Source: Kluyvera sp047971185 (GTDB lineage: Bacteria > Pseudomonadota > Gammaproteobacteria > Enterobacterales > Enterobacteriaceae). From it: 64,000 bases of DNA. The stretch spans positions 41,467 through 105,466 of the forward strand of contig NZ_JBKDZH010000020.1 in NCBI RefSeq assembly GCF_047971185.1, read 5' to 3'. Numbering within the stretch: position 1 is the first letter of the stretch; each line of letters begins with the position of its first letter. Below the pieces are notes generated by a model. It was not told where the DNA came from. It ran no database searches and worked only from the letters and a program-made list of their open reading frames with translations. A program made the position numbers and the translations under genes. Positions 14,976 through 24,291 of the stretch are shown piece by piece.

Positions 14976-17123
14976 CTAGCGGGTCGGGAAATCGGACTTG
15001 AAGTCATCCGGCGACGCGAGCAGTACCGGGTTGATGCAGCTTTCGTAGTATTTGTGGATCTCGGCCAGACGCTCGCGATGGCGGTGATAGCGGCGCAGCG
15101 CCTGTATCCCGTTATAAATCGCGCAGACGATCATCGCCAGCATCAGCAGCGTGGTGGCCAGATAGTGCCACAGCCCGCTGCTATCCGGCATCCGGTGCAG
15201 GTTGATGTGCTGGGTGCCGTTGGCGTCGGTATAGATATTGGTGACTATCCCTTCGGCGTGGAACGGCGTATGCATCAGCATCCCCGCCAGGCGCTGGAAC
15301 TCGGTCCACTGCTCGCGGGCAGGGTAGTCGTACAGGCTGGTGGTCGGATACGGCTGGGTGACGAGGTCGCTGCCTTCATCGCTGGTGATCAGGAAACCAC
15401 CCGGCGCCGGGCTATTGAGCGCCTGCGCCGCGCGGGCGGTTTCGCGCAGAATAAACGGCGCGGTGGAGGTATCCACCAGGTTATCCAGCGACTCGGCGCT
15501 GACCGGGCGCAGCAGAACGTTCACGCCGTCGAGCTTACCGGAGTTGGCGCGCTTAACCAGCGCGTCCCAGTCGCGAGTGTTACCGAGGTTGACCAGCGCA
15601 TTCTTCAGCCGCACGCAGTCGTCGGCAGCCGCGCAGAGATCTTTGGTTTTCAGCACGATATCGGCGAAATCATCCAGCAGCACCATGCCGGATTTTTGAA
15701 TCGCCGAGCGCAGCGCAGGGCTGACGTGGGAATCATCGTCCGCGGACGGGTGTAGCTGACGATTGACCGCCTGTACCAGCGCGGTGGCTTTACTGACGGT
15801 TTCAGACTCCGGCAGCGGCAGGCGCGGCGCATCGTTCCAGATAATCTGCGAGCAGTCGAACGGCAGGAACGGCGAGCTTTCCTGCGCCGTCCAGGTGCCC
15901 GGCGAGTGGATGTTGCACATCCCGATGCCGCTGAGCTGCAGCGTATCCCCCACGCGCACGCCCGCCTGCGTCAGCTGACGCACGTCTTTGGCTTCCACGG
16001 TTTGCGCGCCCTTCAGCCACGAAAGGGTGAACTTAAACGGCATATTCAGCGGCACGCTCACCCACATCATCACCACCACCAGCAGCGCGCCGCCGCCGAT
16101 GACCGCGCTACGCAGCCAGTGCTGCAGCGGGAAATTTTTAACCTCATCATGCAGAGAGAGGAAGCGCCCCTGACGGACAACGTGTCGGTCGAGGTAGATA
16201 TCAATATCGGTTTTCTGTCCCAGATCCTGCGCCACGAAAGGCTGCCAGTGGCGCGGATAAATGAGATCGATAATGCCGAGCGAGATGTTGTTGATCTGTT
16301 CCTGATCGTTCTCGCCAAACAGGCCCCAGCGCTTGGGCGTGCCGCGCAGGCAGTGGATCTCGCGCAGCGAAGACTTGGCGGGCGGAGCAAACAGCCCCCA
16401 TAGCCCGCCGGCGAGCAGCAGCAGCGCGCCGCCCAGCACCCACGGGGTAAATACCGCCGGGGCAATCAGGCTGCAATAAAACAGCAGAAACGCGGCGGTA
16501 ATCAGCAGCGCCTCGCGCAGGCCGTCGGGGCGGCTGAGCGCGTGCTCTTCGTGGGTTTCCTGGCGAATGTTGAGCAGTTCAATCTGCTCGCTCTCTTCAC
16601 CGCGAATGGAGGCCTGCGTGGAGGTCGTCGACTCCAGCGCGAAGCTCTGGCTCTCCTGTGAATAGGATTTGAGTGAATGGCCGTTCAGCCCAATGACCAG
16701 CGGCATATCGTCGGTGACGATAAGCTCAATGCTGTTTTCATCGGTAATGTGCTGCTCCCAGAACGGCGGCAGGTGTACCTCCACGGAGTCGAGGAAGTAG
16801 CGCCATTTATTCGGATCGTCGGTGGTGATGCCGTAGCGCGTGATGGAACGGGTGAGCATGAACACGGTGCCGCTTTGCGCGCCGAGCGTCAGCGCCGTCG
16901 GCGCGATCGTCGAACCGGACGCGGGAACCTGCAAATCGCGGTTCAGGTCGCCCAGATAGTTTTCAACGCCCTGGCGCTCTTCATCACTGAGTTTTCGCGT
17001 GGTTGCGCCAGGAAAAAGGTGCAGCCACGGCAGTTGAAGGCGTTTTGTCCTTTTGCGAAGGAACCAACCGACCAGCACGGCGCAGATCAGTATCGCTACG
17101 GTAAGGATCATCAATGTGCCCAT
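14976..17123 (-). CDS. igaA: Intracellular growth attenuator IgaA (YrfF), Rcs repressor
   Basis: This 715-residue polytopic inner-membrane protein matches E. coli YrfF (711) throughout. It has an N-terminal membrane helix (about 5-22), a cytoplasmic domain to about 200, a pair of helices near 205-250, a second cytoplasmic part, a helix near 340-360, a large periplasmic domain, and a final helix near 655-680. IgaA holds the Rcs envelope-stress phosphorelay off by contacting RcsD and, via the periplasm, RcsF. The gene is essential in bacteria with an intact Rcs system. It heads the igaA-yrfG-hslR-hslO run and is divergent from nudE. Confidence 0.95.
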   Translation of the reverse strand: MGTLMILTVAILICAVLVGWFLRKRTKRLQLPWLHLFPGATTRKLSDEERQGVENYLGDLNRDLQVPASGSTIAPTALTLGAQSGTVFMLTRSITRYGITTDDPNKWRYFLDSVEVHLPPFWEQHITDENSIELIVTDDMPLVIGLNGHSLKSYSQESQSFALESTTSTQASIRGEESEQIELLNIRQETHEEHALSRPDGLREALLITAAFLLFYCSLIAPAVFTPWVLGGALLLLAGGLWGLFAPPAKSSLREIHCLRGTPKRWGLFGENDQEQINNISLGIIDLIYPRHWQPFVAQDLGQKTDIDIYLDRHVVRQGRFLSLHDEVKNFPLQHWLRSAVIGGGALLVVVMMWVSVPLNMPFKFTLSWLKGAQTVEAKDVRQLTQAGVRVGDTLQLSGIGMCNIHSPGTWTAQESSPFLPFDCSQIIWNDAPRLPLPESETVSKATALVQAVNRQLHPSADDDSHVSPALRSAIQKSGMVLLDDFADIVLKTKDLCAAADDCVRLKNALVNLGNTRDWDALVKRANSGKLDGVNVLLRPVSAESLDNLVDTSTAPFILRETARAAQALNSPAPGGFLITSDEGSDLVTQPYPTTSLYDYPAREQWTEFQRLAGMLMHTPFHAEGIVTNIYTDANGTQHINLHRMPDSSGLWHYLATTLLMLAMIVCAIYNGIQALRRYHRHRERLAEIHKYYESCINPVLLASPDDFKSDFPTR

Positions 17124-17428
17124 GCTTTTCCCATCATACTTTTCTTAGAGGTCTCTTGAATTGCCCGCTTTTCTTATAAACCATCGGCACGTATTAAAGA
17201 GGTCATATAAACAGTTTATAGACTCTCGCAAAACGTTAGCATAACAAACCCATCCCCCGACGAGTATCAGTAAATTCCCAATTACAATTCAAGCTCTTGA
17301 CATTTATCCAGAAATGAGAGATGGGGAGGTAAAGGTTGCAATGATGTAAATAAAACGCTTTATGCATTGCCGGAACCTTATCGCTATCGCACAATGATAA
17401 AAGTCACCACTGCAAAGACCCCGGCCCA
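17124..17428. other. 305-bp divergent region igaA/nudE
   Basis: AT-rich sequence with a perfect odd palindrome, TATAAAC-A-GTTTATA, at 17206-17220, and a TTGACA at 17297-17302 that lacks a clear -10 partner. No coding frame, known operator or RNA gene is recognisable. Confidence 0.5.
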
Positions 17429-17992
17429 ATGAGCAAATCATTACAGAAACCTACCATTCTTCATGTTGAAACCGTCGCGCAATCGCGCCTGTTTAACGTG
17501 GAAAGCGTTGACCTGGAATTCAGCAACGGCGTACGTCGCGTTTATGAACGTATGAAACCGTCCTCGCGCGAAGCGGTAATGATTGTGCCGATTGTTGACG
17601 ACCACATCATTCTGATTCGCGAATATGCGGTGGGCACGGAGTCCTACGAGCTGGGCTTTTCAAAGGGGCTGATTGACCCTGGCGAAACGGTGATGCAGGC
17701 GGCAAACCGCGAGCTGAAAGAGGAAGTCGGCTTCGGCGCGCATCAGCTGACGTTCCTGAAAAAGCTGAGCATGGCGCCGTCGTACTTTTCCAGCAAAATG
17801 AATATCGTGGTGGCGGAAAACCTCTACCCGGAATCGCTGCCGGGCGATGAGCCAGAACCGCTGCCGCAGGTGCGCTGGCCGCTGGCTAGCCTGATGGATC
17901 TGCTTGACGATCCGGACTTTAGCGAAGCGCGCAACGTGAGCGCGCTGTTCCTGTTGCGCGAGTGGCTACAAGCCCAGGGCCGCTTGTCATAA
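17429..17992 (+). CDS. nudE: ADP compounds hydrolase NudE (Nudix)
   Basis: This 187-residue Nudix pyrophosphatase acts on ADP-ribose, NADH and diadenosine polyphosphates in the family. The Nudix box runs from Gly80 to Phe102 (GLIDPGETVMQ ... RELKEEVGF), with the metal-binding Glu95, Glu98 and Glu99 intact. Length matches E. coli NudE (186). It is a single-gene unit closed by a strong terminator two bases inside the stop codon region. Confidence 0.95.
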   Translation: MSKSLQKPTILHVETVAQSRLFNVESVDLEFSNGVRRVYERMKPSSREAVMIVPIVDDHIILIREYAVGTESYELGFSKGLIDPGETVMQAANRELKEEVGFGAHQLTFLKKLSMAPSYFSSKMNIVVAENLYPESLPGDEPEPLPQVRWPLASLMDLLDDPDFSEARNVSALFLLREWLQAQGRLS

Positions 17993-18017
17993 AAAAGGCG
18001 CCAGCGGCGCCTTTTTT
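17991..18017. terminator. Bidirectional terminator nudE/mrcA
   Basis: GGCGCC-AGC-GGCGCC with a run of A's before it and T's after it, between convergent nudE and mrcA. The A and T flanks allow it to work in both directions. Confidence 0.9.
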
Positions 18018-18055
18018 ATTCACCTGAAGGGGCGGCGGTAACCCCCGCCTCGGCA

Positions 18056-20608
18056 TCAGAACAGCTCGTGGGTTTCCCCGTTATCAATCACTTCTGTCCC
18101 CACCTCGTGAACCGCCTGCTGCGTAGGCTGCGTGCCGTCAATGAAGTACTCCTGACGGCTGCTGCCCCCGTTGGCAAGCTGCCCGGTGTTGCGGTCGATA
18201 TTGACCGTCACGATACCCGGCGGCGGCGTCAGCGGCTCCTCTGGCACACCGTTGAGAACCTGCTTCATAAACGCATCCCACGCCGGCTGTGCGCTCTTCG
18301 CGCCGCCTTCGTAACCGGATATCTGATCCTTGATGGCGCCGGAAGCGGTGGTGCGTCCCAGATCGCGACGATGATCGTCAAAGCCAATCCAGACCGAGGT
18401 CACCACGCCCGGGCCGTAGCCGGAGAACCAGGCATCTTTCGAACTGTTGGTGGTCCCGGTTTTACCGCCGATATCGCGGCGTCCCAGATCGCGCCCTGCG
18501 CGCCAGCCGGTACCCTGCCAGCCCGGCTCGCCGAAGATGTTGGTATTCAGCGCGCTCTTAATCAGGAACGACAGCGGGGTGTTGATGACGTGCGGCGCGT
18601 ACTCCTGGCCGCCGCTCTGGGCCACCAGCTGCTGGTTGGCCTGCTCAAGCTGCGGCATCGGGACCGTGGAATTCTGCGGCGTGCGGGAGATAGCTACATC
18701 TTCGACGTCCTGATTTTCCAGCACGTTCGATTTCGGCGTATCGCCGTAGATCACCGGCAGATTGCACTCGGCGCAGGCGATTTTCGGCTTCGCTTCAAAT
18801 AGCACACCGCCCTGATCGTTCTCAATTTTGCTGATGTAATACGGATCAACCAGGAAGCCGCCGTTCGCCATTACCGCGTAGCCGCGGGCGACCTGCAGCG
18901 GGGTGAATGACGCAGAACCCAGCGCCAGCGATTCGGTATGCACGATGTTTTCAGCCGGGAAGCCGAAACGCTGCAAATACTCCGCCGCGTAGTCCACGCC
19001 CATTGCGCGCATCGCGCGCACCATCACCACGTTCTTCGACTGCCCCAGCCCCTGACGCAGACGAATCGGGCCCGCGTACTGCGCCGGGGAGTTTTTCGGC
19101 TGCCAGTCAGAGCCCGCGCCGGCATCCCAGCGGGAGATTGGTACATCGTTGAGCATACTGGCGAGGGTTAAGCCTTTATCCATCGCCGCGGTGTAGAGGA
19201 ATGGTTTGATGTTCGAACCGACCTGACGCAGCGCCTGAGTCGCGCGGTTGAACTTGCTCTGGTTGAAGTCGAAGCCGCCCACCAGCGCGATGATGGCGCC
19301 GTTTTGCGGGTTAATCGACACCAGCGCCGAGTTAACGTCCGGTACCTGCGCCAGCCACCAGCTGTCGCCATTCTGACGCACCCAGATTTGCTGCCCGGCC
19401 TGTACCACGTCCGTCACTTTACGCGGGGTTGGCCCCTGCGCGGTGTCGGAACGGTAAGGTCGCGCCCAGCGCATGCCTTCCATGCTTATCGACACCGAGG
19501 TGCCGTTGGCCAGCACGACGGTCGCTTCCTGCGGATTGGCGGCCGTCACCACCGCCGGCAGCAGCGGGCCGTAAGACGGCAGTGCGCGCAGCGTGGCGCG
19601 GATTTTCTGGCTGTCCCAGCGCGCTTCGCCGGCTTTCCACAGCACGTTAGACGGGCCGCGATAGCCGTGGCGCATGTCGTAATCCATCACGTTGTTACGC
19701 AGCGCCTGCTGGGCCGCCTGCTGATTTTGACGCGTGATGGTGGTGTAAACGCGATAGCCGTCTTCGTAGGCCTTTTCGCCGTACTGCTTCACCATATCCT
19801 GACGCACCATCTCGCTGAGATACGGCGCCGAGAAGGCGATTTCCGGGGCGTGATAGTTGGCGTCAATCGCTTCGCTACGCGCCTGGTTGTACTGCGCCTG
19901 AGTGATATAACCTTCGCTCAGCATGCGCGACAGCACCACGTTACGACGGGCGGTGGCGCGGTCCAGCGAGTAGAGCGGGTTGAAGGTTGACGGTGCCTTC
20001 GGCAGGCCGGCAATCACCGCCATTTCGCTAAGGCTGAGCTGGTCGGCGGGTTTGCCGAAGTAGACCTGCGCCGCCGCGCCCACGCCGTAAGCGCGGTAGC
20101 CGAGGTAGATTTTGTTCAGGTACAGCTCAAGAATTTCGTCTTTGCTCAGCAGCTGCTCAATGCGAATCGCCAGGAACGCTTCCTTAATCTTACGCATCAG
20201 CGTCTTTTCAGGGCTGAGGTAGAAGTTACGCGCCAGCTGCTGGGTAATGGTACTGGCCCCCTGCGAGGCGTGACCGTTCATCAGCGCGACGCTGGCCGCA
20301 CGGAAGATACCAATCGGGTCAATCCCGTGGTGCTCATAGAAGCGGCTATCTTCGGTGGCAATGAACGCTTTCACCATCTGTGGCGGGATCTGGCTAAGGG
20401 TCATCGGGATACGGCGTTTTTCGCCGTACTGTGCGATGAGCTCGCCGTCTGCGCTATAGACCTGCATGGGCACCTGCAGGCGCACGTCTCTGAGCGTAGC
20501 GACGTCTGGCAGCTGCGGCTCAATATATTTGTAGAGGCCATAAATCGAGCCTGCTCCCAGCAGAATGCAACAGACTGCAAGGATGAATAAATACTTTACG
20601 AACTTCAC
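18056..20608 (-). CDS. mrcA: Penicillin-binding protein 1A (MrcA)
   Basis: This bifunctional peptidoglycan synthase has an N-terminal membrane anchor (residues 4-26). The glycosyltransferase domain has catalytic Glu86 in ATEDSRFYEHHG. The transpeptidase has the active Ser near 465 in GSNIKPF and the KTGT motif near 716. I chose the GTG at 20608, giving 850 residues beginning MKFVKYLF as in E. coli. An ATG eight codons upstream would give 858 and cannot be excluded, since neither has a strong ribosome site. It is divergent from hofMNOPQ, the conserved PBP1A-pilMNOPQ-aroKB neighbourhood of many proteobacteria. Confidence 0.96.
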   Translation of the reverse strand: MKFVKYLFILAVCCILLGAGSIYGLYKYIEPQLPDVATLRDVRLQVPMQVYSADGELIAQYGEKRRIPMTLSQIPPQMVKAFIATEDSRFYEHHGIDPIGIFRAASVALMNGHASQGASTITQQLARNFYLSPEKTLMRKIKEAFLAIRIEQLLSKDEILELYLNKIYLGYRAYGVGAAAQVYFGKPADQLSLSEMAVIAGLPKAPSTFNPLYSLDRATARRNVVLSRMLSEGYITQAQYNQARSEAIDANYHAPEIAFSAPYLSEMVRQDMVKQYGEKAYEDGYRVYTTITRQNQQAAQQALRNNVMDYDMRHGYRGPSNVLWKAGEARWDSQKIRATLRALPSYGPLLPAVVTAANPQEATVVLANGTSVSISMEGMRWARPYRSDTAQGPTPRKVTDVVQAGQQIWVRQNGDSWWLAQVPDVNSALVSINPQNGAIIALVGGFDFNQSKFNRATQALRQVGSNIKPFLYTAAMDKGLTLASMLNDVPISRWDAGAGSDWQPKNSPAQYAGPIRLRQGLGQSKNVVMVRAMRAMGVDYAAEYLQRFGFPAENIVHTESLALGSASFTPLQVARGYAVMANGGFLVDPYYISKIENDQGGVLFEAKPKIACAECNLPVIYGDTPKSNVLENQDVEDVAISRTPQNSTVPMPQLEQANQQLVAQSGGQEYAPHVINTPLSFLIKSALNTNIFGEPGWQGTGWRAGRDLGRRDIGGKTGTTNSSKDAWFSGYGPGVVTSVWIGFDDHRRDLGRTTASGAIKDQISGYEGGAKSAQPAWDAFMKQVLNGVPEEPLTPPPGIVTVNIDRNTGQLANGGSSRQEYFIDGTQPTQQAVHEVGTEVIDNGETHELF

Positions 20609-20727
20609 CGGAGATTTCCCATTGAGTGTCATTTGGGCAGTTTATAAACAAACGCGCGGTAGTATAAAGGCAAGCCTGATTCATTGATATAGCCGTCACC
20701 CTGCGGTGACGTAAGGATAATCGTGAA

Positions 20728-21498
20728 ATGGCTTTCAACTGCTGGCAAATGGGTCTTCATATTCAGCAAGATAATATTTTCATCGTGGCGCTGCAGCGTG
20801 CCCGTATCGGCTGGTCGCTGCGCCGCTGGTGGCAGCTACCGCTGGCTTCTCCTGATGATGAGGCACTGCTTGCCGCTCTTACGCCATGGCGGCGTGAGCT
20901 GCCCTGGCAGCATGCGCTGAGCATTGCCTTTCCCGCCAATCGAACGTTACAAAAAAACCTGCCGCGTGCGGCGATTTCATTACGCGAAAGTGAGCAAAAC
21001 CAGTGGATTGCCAGCGCAATGTCGCAGCAGCTTGATATGCCCGCAGAGGCGCTGTGCTTTGATTATCACCTGGCGGAGCCGCAGGGATGCTGGAACGTCA
21101 CCGCTGCGCAGCAGCGTGACGTCGCGCGCCTACAGAATCTGGCGCACCGCCTGCGTCTTCAGGTGACGGCGATTACCCCGGATGCCTGCGCGCTGCGGGC
21201 GTTTTTACCGCTACAAGCTGAGCCGGATAGCGTGCTGATCTGGCGCAATGACGGCCAGTGGCTATGGGCAAGCCGGGAGAGCTGGGGCTGCTGCGCGCTG
21301 AGCGAGGCCTCATCGCCCACCCTGCTGAGCGAGCGCCTCGGCATGGCCGCCTCGCGGCTGGTGTGCTGTGCGGCGGAGGACCAGCATCCTTACTTCGACC
21401 CCTGGAGCGCCGTGGCGCAAAAGCAGCCGCCGCTGCCCGCCTGCGGCGATGCGTTTGCGGTCGCGATTGGGCTGGCGATGGAGGCGGCAAGGCGATGA
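20728..21498 (+). CDS. hofM: HofM, PilM-like pilus/DNA-uptake assembly protein
   Basis: This 256-residue cytoplasmic protein is the first of five tightly packed genes that correspond to pilMNOPQ of type IV pilus systems. It has an actin-like PilM relation, with the N-terminal MGLHIQQDNIFIVAL strand pair typical of that fold. In E. coli the orthologues are needed for using DNA as a nutrient, and no pilus is normally made. Sequence similarity to E. coli HofM is moderate, so identification relies on both sequence and position. It overlaps hofN by 4 bases. Confidence 0.88.
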   Translation: MAFNCWQMGLHIQQDNIFIVALQRARIGWSLRRWWQLPLASPDDEALLAALTPWRRELPWQHALSIAFPANRTLQKNLPRAAISLRESEQNQWIASAMSQQLDMPAEALCFDYHLAEPQGCWNVTAAQQRDVARLQNLAHRLRLQVTAITPDACALRAFLPLQAEPDSVLIWRNDGQWLWASRESWGCCALSEASSPTLLSERLGMAASRLVCCAAEDQHPYFDPWSAVAQKQPPLPACGDAFAVAIGLAMEAARR

Positions 21499-22031
21499 AT
21501 CCAGCCGTAAATTTTTTGCCGTGGCGGCGAAAACGCTTTTATCAGCACCTGCGTCGCTGGGGCGCGGGGGGAGCGGCCTGCTGGCTGTGCGGCGCGGCGA
21601 TGGTGCTCTCTGGCTGGCTGAATGGGCAGGCGACGCAGGCGGTAAATGAGGTTCATCTCGCCGCAGAACAACAGATTGCCCAGCGGCTGGCGCTGCGCGA
21701 ACGTGAACTCAGAGAGCAGGCCAGGCAGCAGGTGCTGGATGCACAAAAACAGGCGCGACGACGCGCAACCGCAACGTGGTCGGCGCGGCTCACGGCGCTG
21801 GCGGAAGGGATGCCCGCTCAGGCGTGGCTGAACGCGCTGGACTACCGCGACCGTACGCTGTCGCTGTCGGCGACGCTGACGCGCTTTCCCGCGCTGGCGG
21901 CGCTGGAAAATAGCCTCAGGGCGGTGCCCGGTTTTCAGCCCGCGAAGGTTGGTAAAATTCAGCGCGATAGCGCCGGGCGCTGGCTGGCGCACTATCAGCT
22001 CATTGAGGAGGCCGATGATGCGGCTCCCTGA
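21495..22031 (+). CDS. hofN: HofN, PilN-like inner-membrane protein
   Basis: This 178-residue bitopic protein has the PilN N-terminal signature NFLPWRRKR (residues 5-13), which in pilus systems binds PilM. One membrane helix at about 24-42 and a periplasmic coiled coil at about 50-95 follow, then a small alpha/beta domain. The ATG at 21495 overlaps the hofM stop codon (ATGA). The frame is open further upstream but that part is only the hofM shadow. Confidence 0.88.
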   Translation: MNPAVNFLPWRRKRFYQHLRRWGAGGAACWLCGAAMVLSGWLNGQATQAVNEVHLAAEQQIAQRLALRERELREQARQQVLDAQKQARRRATATWSARLTALAEGMPAQAWLNALDYRDRTLSLSATLTRFPALAALENSLRAVPGFQPAKVGKIQRDSAGRWLAHYQLIEEADDAAP

Positions 22032-22473
22032 CGGCTGGCGACCGCTCTCCATGCTCAACGTGATGCGTATCGCCGGGGTAATGGCGATGCTGGCGGGCAT
22101 CGGCCTCTGCTTTCAGCTGGCAGCCCAGACCAACCTTGCGCTGGAGAAAAACAGAGATGCCCGCCAGCGGCAGCATGGGCAATATGTCGCCGGCTGGCAT
22201 CGGCTGATGCCGCTGCGTGCCACGCCCTTGCCGTCAGTGCTGCCCACCGTGGCGTTCTCTCCGGCGGCGTTCCAGCAGGCCGGGGCCAGGCTGGTGAGCT
22301 GGCTGCCTGCGGATGCTGGCGGTGAACTGGTGCTGGATACGCCGTGGCCGCAGGTGGCCGCCACCTTTGAGCTGCTGGCGGAGCGCGATATGCAGGTAAC
22401 GGCGTTTGCGCTTGCCGGGGCAAACGGCACGCTGCGCTTCACCCTTCGACTGGTGCACGCCGATGAACCGTAA
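22018..22473 (+). CDS. hofO: HofO, PilO-like protein
   Basis: A 151-residue protein with one N-terminal membrane helix at about residues 15-36 (AGVMAMLAGIGLCFQLA) and a short periplasmic domain. In pilus systems PilO pairs with PilN in the inner-membrane alignment complex. Two adjacent ATGs at 22015 and 22018 are possible; the second has AGGAGG at the better spacing of six bases. The gene overlaps hofN by 14 bases and hofP by 11. Confidence 0.82.
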   Translation: MRLPDGWRPLSMLNVMRIAGVMAMLAGIGLCFQLAAQTNLALEKNRDARQRQHGQYVAGWHRLMPLRATPLPSVLPTVAFSPAAFQQAGARLVSWLPADAGGELVLDTPWPQVAATFELLAERDMQVTAFALAGANGTLRFTLRLVHADEP

Positions 22474-22903
22474 GCGCTCGCTCGCCCTTATTGCGCTGCT
22501 CCCGCTGCTGTGCGGCATGCACGATCCCTTTATGCCGGTTGATGACCCGTGCCACAGCGCGCAGCTTACGCTCTGGCGCTACCGCGGGCTGGTTGAGGCG
22601 GGAGAACGGATGATAGCGATCGTTCAGCGTGATGATAATCAATGGCAACGCGTGGATAACGACACCGTGCTCATTACCGGCTGGCGGGTTATCGCTATCA
22701 CGCCAGAAACCCTGACGGTAGCCGTGGGAACGGGCTGCGAGCCGCAGCGCTGGCAATGGAAAAGAGAAGGAACGACCCAAAATGAAAAGGATAAGTCTGC
22801 TGATACTGCTGCTTCTACCGCTGCTCAGCCCGGCGAAAAACGTCACCCTGACGGTCGACGACGTGCCGGTGGCGCAGGTGCTGCAAAGCCTGGCCGACCT
22901 TGA
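22463..22903 (+). CDS. hofP: HofP, PilP-like protein
   Basis: This 146-residue protein has an N-terminal hydrophobic segment (about 7-18) followed by a DPF motif at residues 20-22, as in PilP (which has RDPF). The central beta-rich part, LWRYRGLVEAGERMIAIV, resembles the PilP domain that contacts the secretin PilQ. The last 41 residues are rich in Arg, Gly, Ala and Pro and are read from DNA that also encodes the start of hofQ, a 122-base overlap. The E. coli pair also overlaps by a long stretch as I recall its proteins. Confidence 0.78.
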   Translation: MNRKRSLALIALLPLLCGMHDPFMPVDDPCHSAQLTLWRYRGLVEAGERMIAIVQRDDNQWQRVDNDTVLITGWRVIAITPETLTVAVGTGCEPQRWQWKREGTTQNEKDKSADTAASTAAQPGEKRHPDGRRRAGGAGAAKPGRP

Positions 22904-24011
22904 ACAGAAGAACCTGGTGATTGCTCCTGACGTGCAGGGCACGATTTCGCTCCAGCTGCGTAACCTGCCGTGGAAGCAGGCGCTACAGACGGTGATTACC
23001 AGCAGCGGGCTGGTGATGAGCCAGGAGGGCGGCGTGCTCTACGTCTACTCTCATCGCTGGCGTGAAGAAAAGCAGGCGCGAGCGCTGGCGGAAAAAACGC
23101 GGCATCAGCAGACGCTGCCGTTAAGCCACATCAGCATTGCGTTGCACTATGCTGATGCGAGTGAGCTGGCAAAGTCCGGAGGCAAACTACTCAGTGCGCG
23201 CGGGACGCTAACCGTCGACAAACGCACCAACCGGCTGATCGTCCGCGACGATAGCGAGCACCTCCCGGCCTTCAGTGCCTGGGCGAAAGAGATGGATATC
23301 CCCGTTGGTCAGGTGGAGCTGGCCGCGCATATCGTGACGATTAATGAAACCAGCCTGCGCGAGCTGGGGGTGAAGTGGAGTCTGGCCGACGCGCAGGGGG
23401 CGACGGGATTGGGCAAAATTACCACCCTGAGTAGCGATCTATCGGTAGCCGACGCCACCACGCGCGCGGGCTTTAATATTGGCCGCATCAACGGCCGTCT
23501 GCTGGAGCTGGAGCTTTCTGCGCTGGAGCAGAAGCAAAAGGTGGATATTATCGCCAGCCCGCGCCTGCTGGCCTCGCATCTGCAGCCCGCCAGTATTAAG
23601 CAGGGCAGTGAGATTCCCTATCAGGTCTCAAGCGGGGAGAGCGGCGCTACCTCAGTTGAATTTAAAGAGGCGGTGCTGGGCATGGAGGTGACGCCCACGG
23701 TATTACAGAACGATCGCGTGCGGCTGAAGCTGCGCATCAGCGAAAACATGCCGGGGCAGGTGCTGCAGCAGGCCGATGGCGAAGTGCTGGCGATCGATAA
23801 ACAGGAAATAGAAACCCAGGTGGAAGTGAAAAGTGGCGAAACGCTGGCGCTGGGCGGGATTTTTTCCCAGAAGCATAAAAACGCCAGCGATAGCGTGCCT
23901 TTTCTGGGCGATATCCCGCTGCTGGGCCACCTTTTTCGCCGCGATGGTAAAGATAATGAACGACGCGAGCTGGTGGTGTTCATCACGCCACGTATTATTT
24001 CTGCGCAATAG
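22782..24011 (+). CDS. hofQ: HofQ, secretin of the DNA-uptake/type IV pilus type
   Basis: This 409-residue outer-membrane secretin has a signal peptide (about 1-18), an STN/N-domain (about 20-70), and the secretin core with the conserved VEL ... RLLASHLQPASIKQGSEIPYQVSSGESGATSVEFKEAVLGMEV region and the closing GLFS-like GGIFS and RRELVVFITP motif. The core is nearly identical to E. coli HofQ. In that organism hofQ is required for growth on DNA as carbon source. It starts inside hofP and ends the operon 280 bases before aroK. Confidence 0.93.
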   Translation: MKRISLLILLLLPLLSPAKNVTLTVDDVPVAQVLQSLADLEQKNLVIAPDVQGTISLQLRNLPWKQALQTVITSSGLVMSQEGGVLYVYSHRWREEKQARALAEKTRHQQTLPLSHISIALHYADASELAKSGGKLLSARGTLTVDKRTNRLIVRDDSEHLPAFSAWAKEMDIPVGQVELAAHIVTINETSLRELGVKWSLADAQGATGLGKITTLSSDLSVADATTRAGFNIGRINGRLLELELSALEQKQKVDIIASPRLLASHLQPASIKQGSEIPYQVSSGESGATSVEFKEAVLGMEVTPTVLQNDRVRLKLRISENMPGQVLQQADGEVLAIDKQEIETQVEVKSGETLALGGIFSQKHKNASDSVPFLGDIPLLGHLFRRDGKDNERRELVVFITPRIISAQ

Positions 24012-24056
24012 CAGCCAATAATGATGCGAATTTCAGTGGGAAGGTGTGCCGCGGGT

Positions 24057-24085
24057 TTGACGTGGGGCAAGATTTAGCATACAAG
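24057..24085 (+). promoter_or_regulatory. Candidate sigma70 promoter upstream of aroK
   Basis: TTGACG and TACAAG hexamers separated by 17 bases (five and four matches to consensus). It lies about 200 bases before aroK. E. coli aroK has promoters in its upstream region, but which sequence is used here cannot be decided by eye. Confidence 0.35.
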
Positions 24086-24291
24086 GAGTACCGATTTGAG
24101 TGTCAGTGCACACCGCTCCTTCTCCTGTAGTCTGCTGATTTAATCTGTTGCCAAACCAGCCGGAGTATTGAGATAATTTTCAGTCTGACTCTCGCTCTAT
24201 TGCATAAGAGGTTTCAGTTCATGTCCTGCGACGCGTGAAGTTCTGCGGCGCGGATTTATCATTAACGAATAGTCTTAGTAGTACCAAAAAA

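Noticed and set aside
17297..17302. TTGACA as a nudE promoter
   Set aside because: There is no acceptable -10 sequence 16-18 bases downstream.
22463..22550. HofP as a lipoprotein
   Set aside because: The segment PLLC before the cysteine lacks the small residue required at the position before the lipidated Cys.
24235..24291. Longer AroK N-terminus
   Set aside because: The extra 19 codons are not shared with known AroK proteins, and the ATG at 24292 gives the family length.
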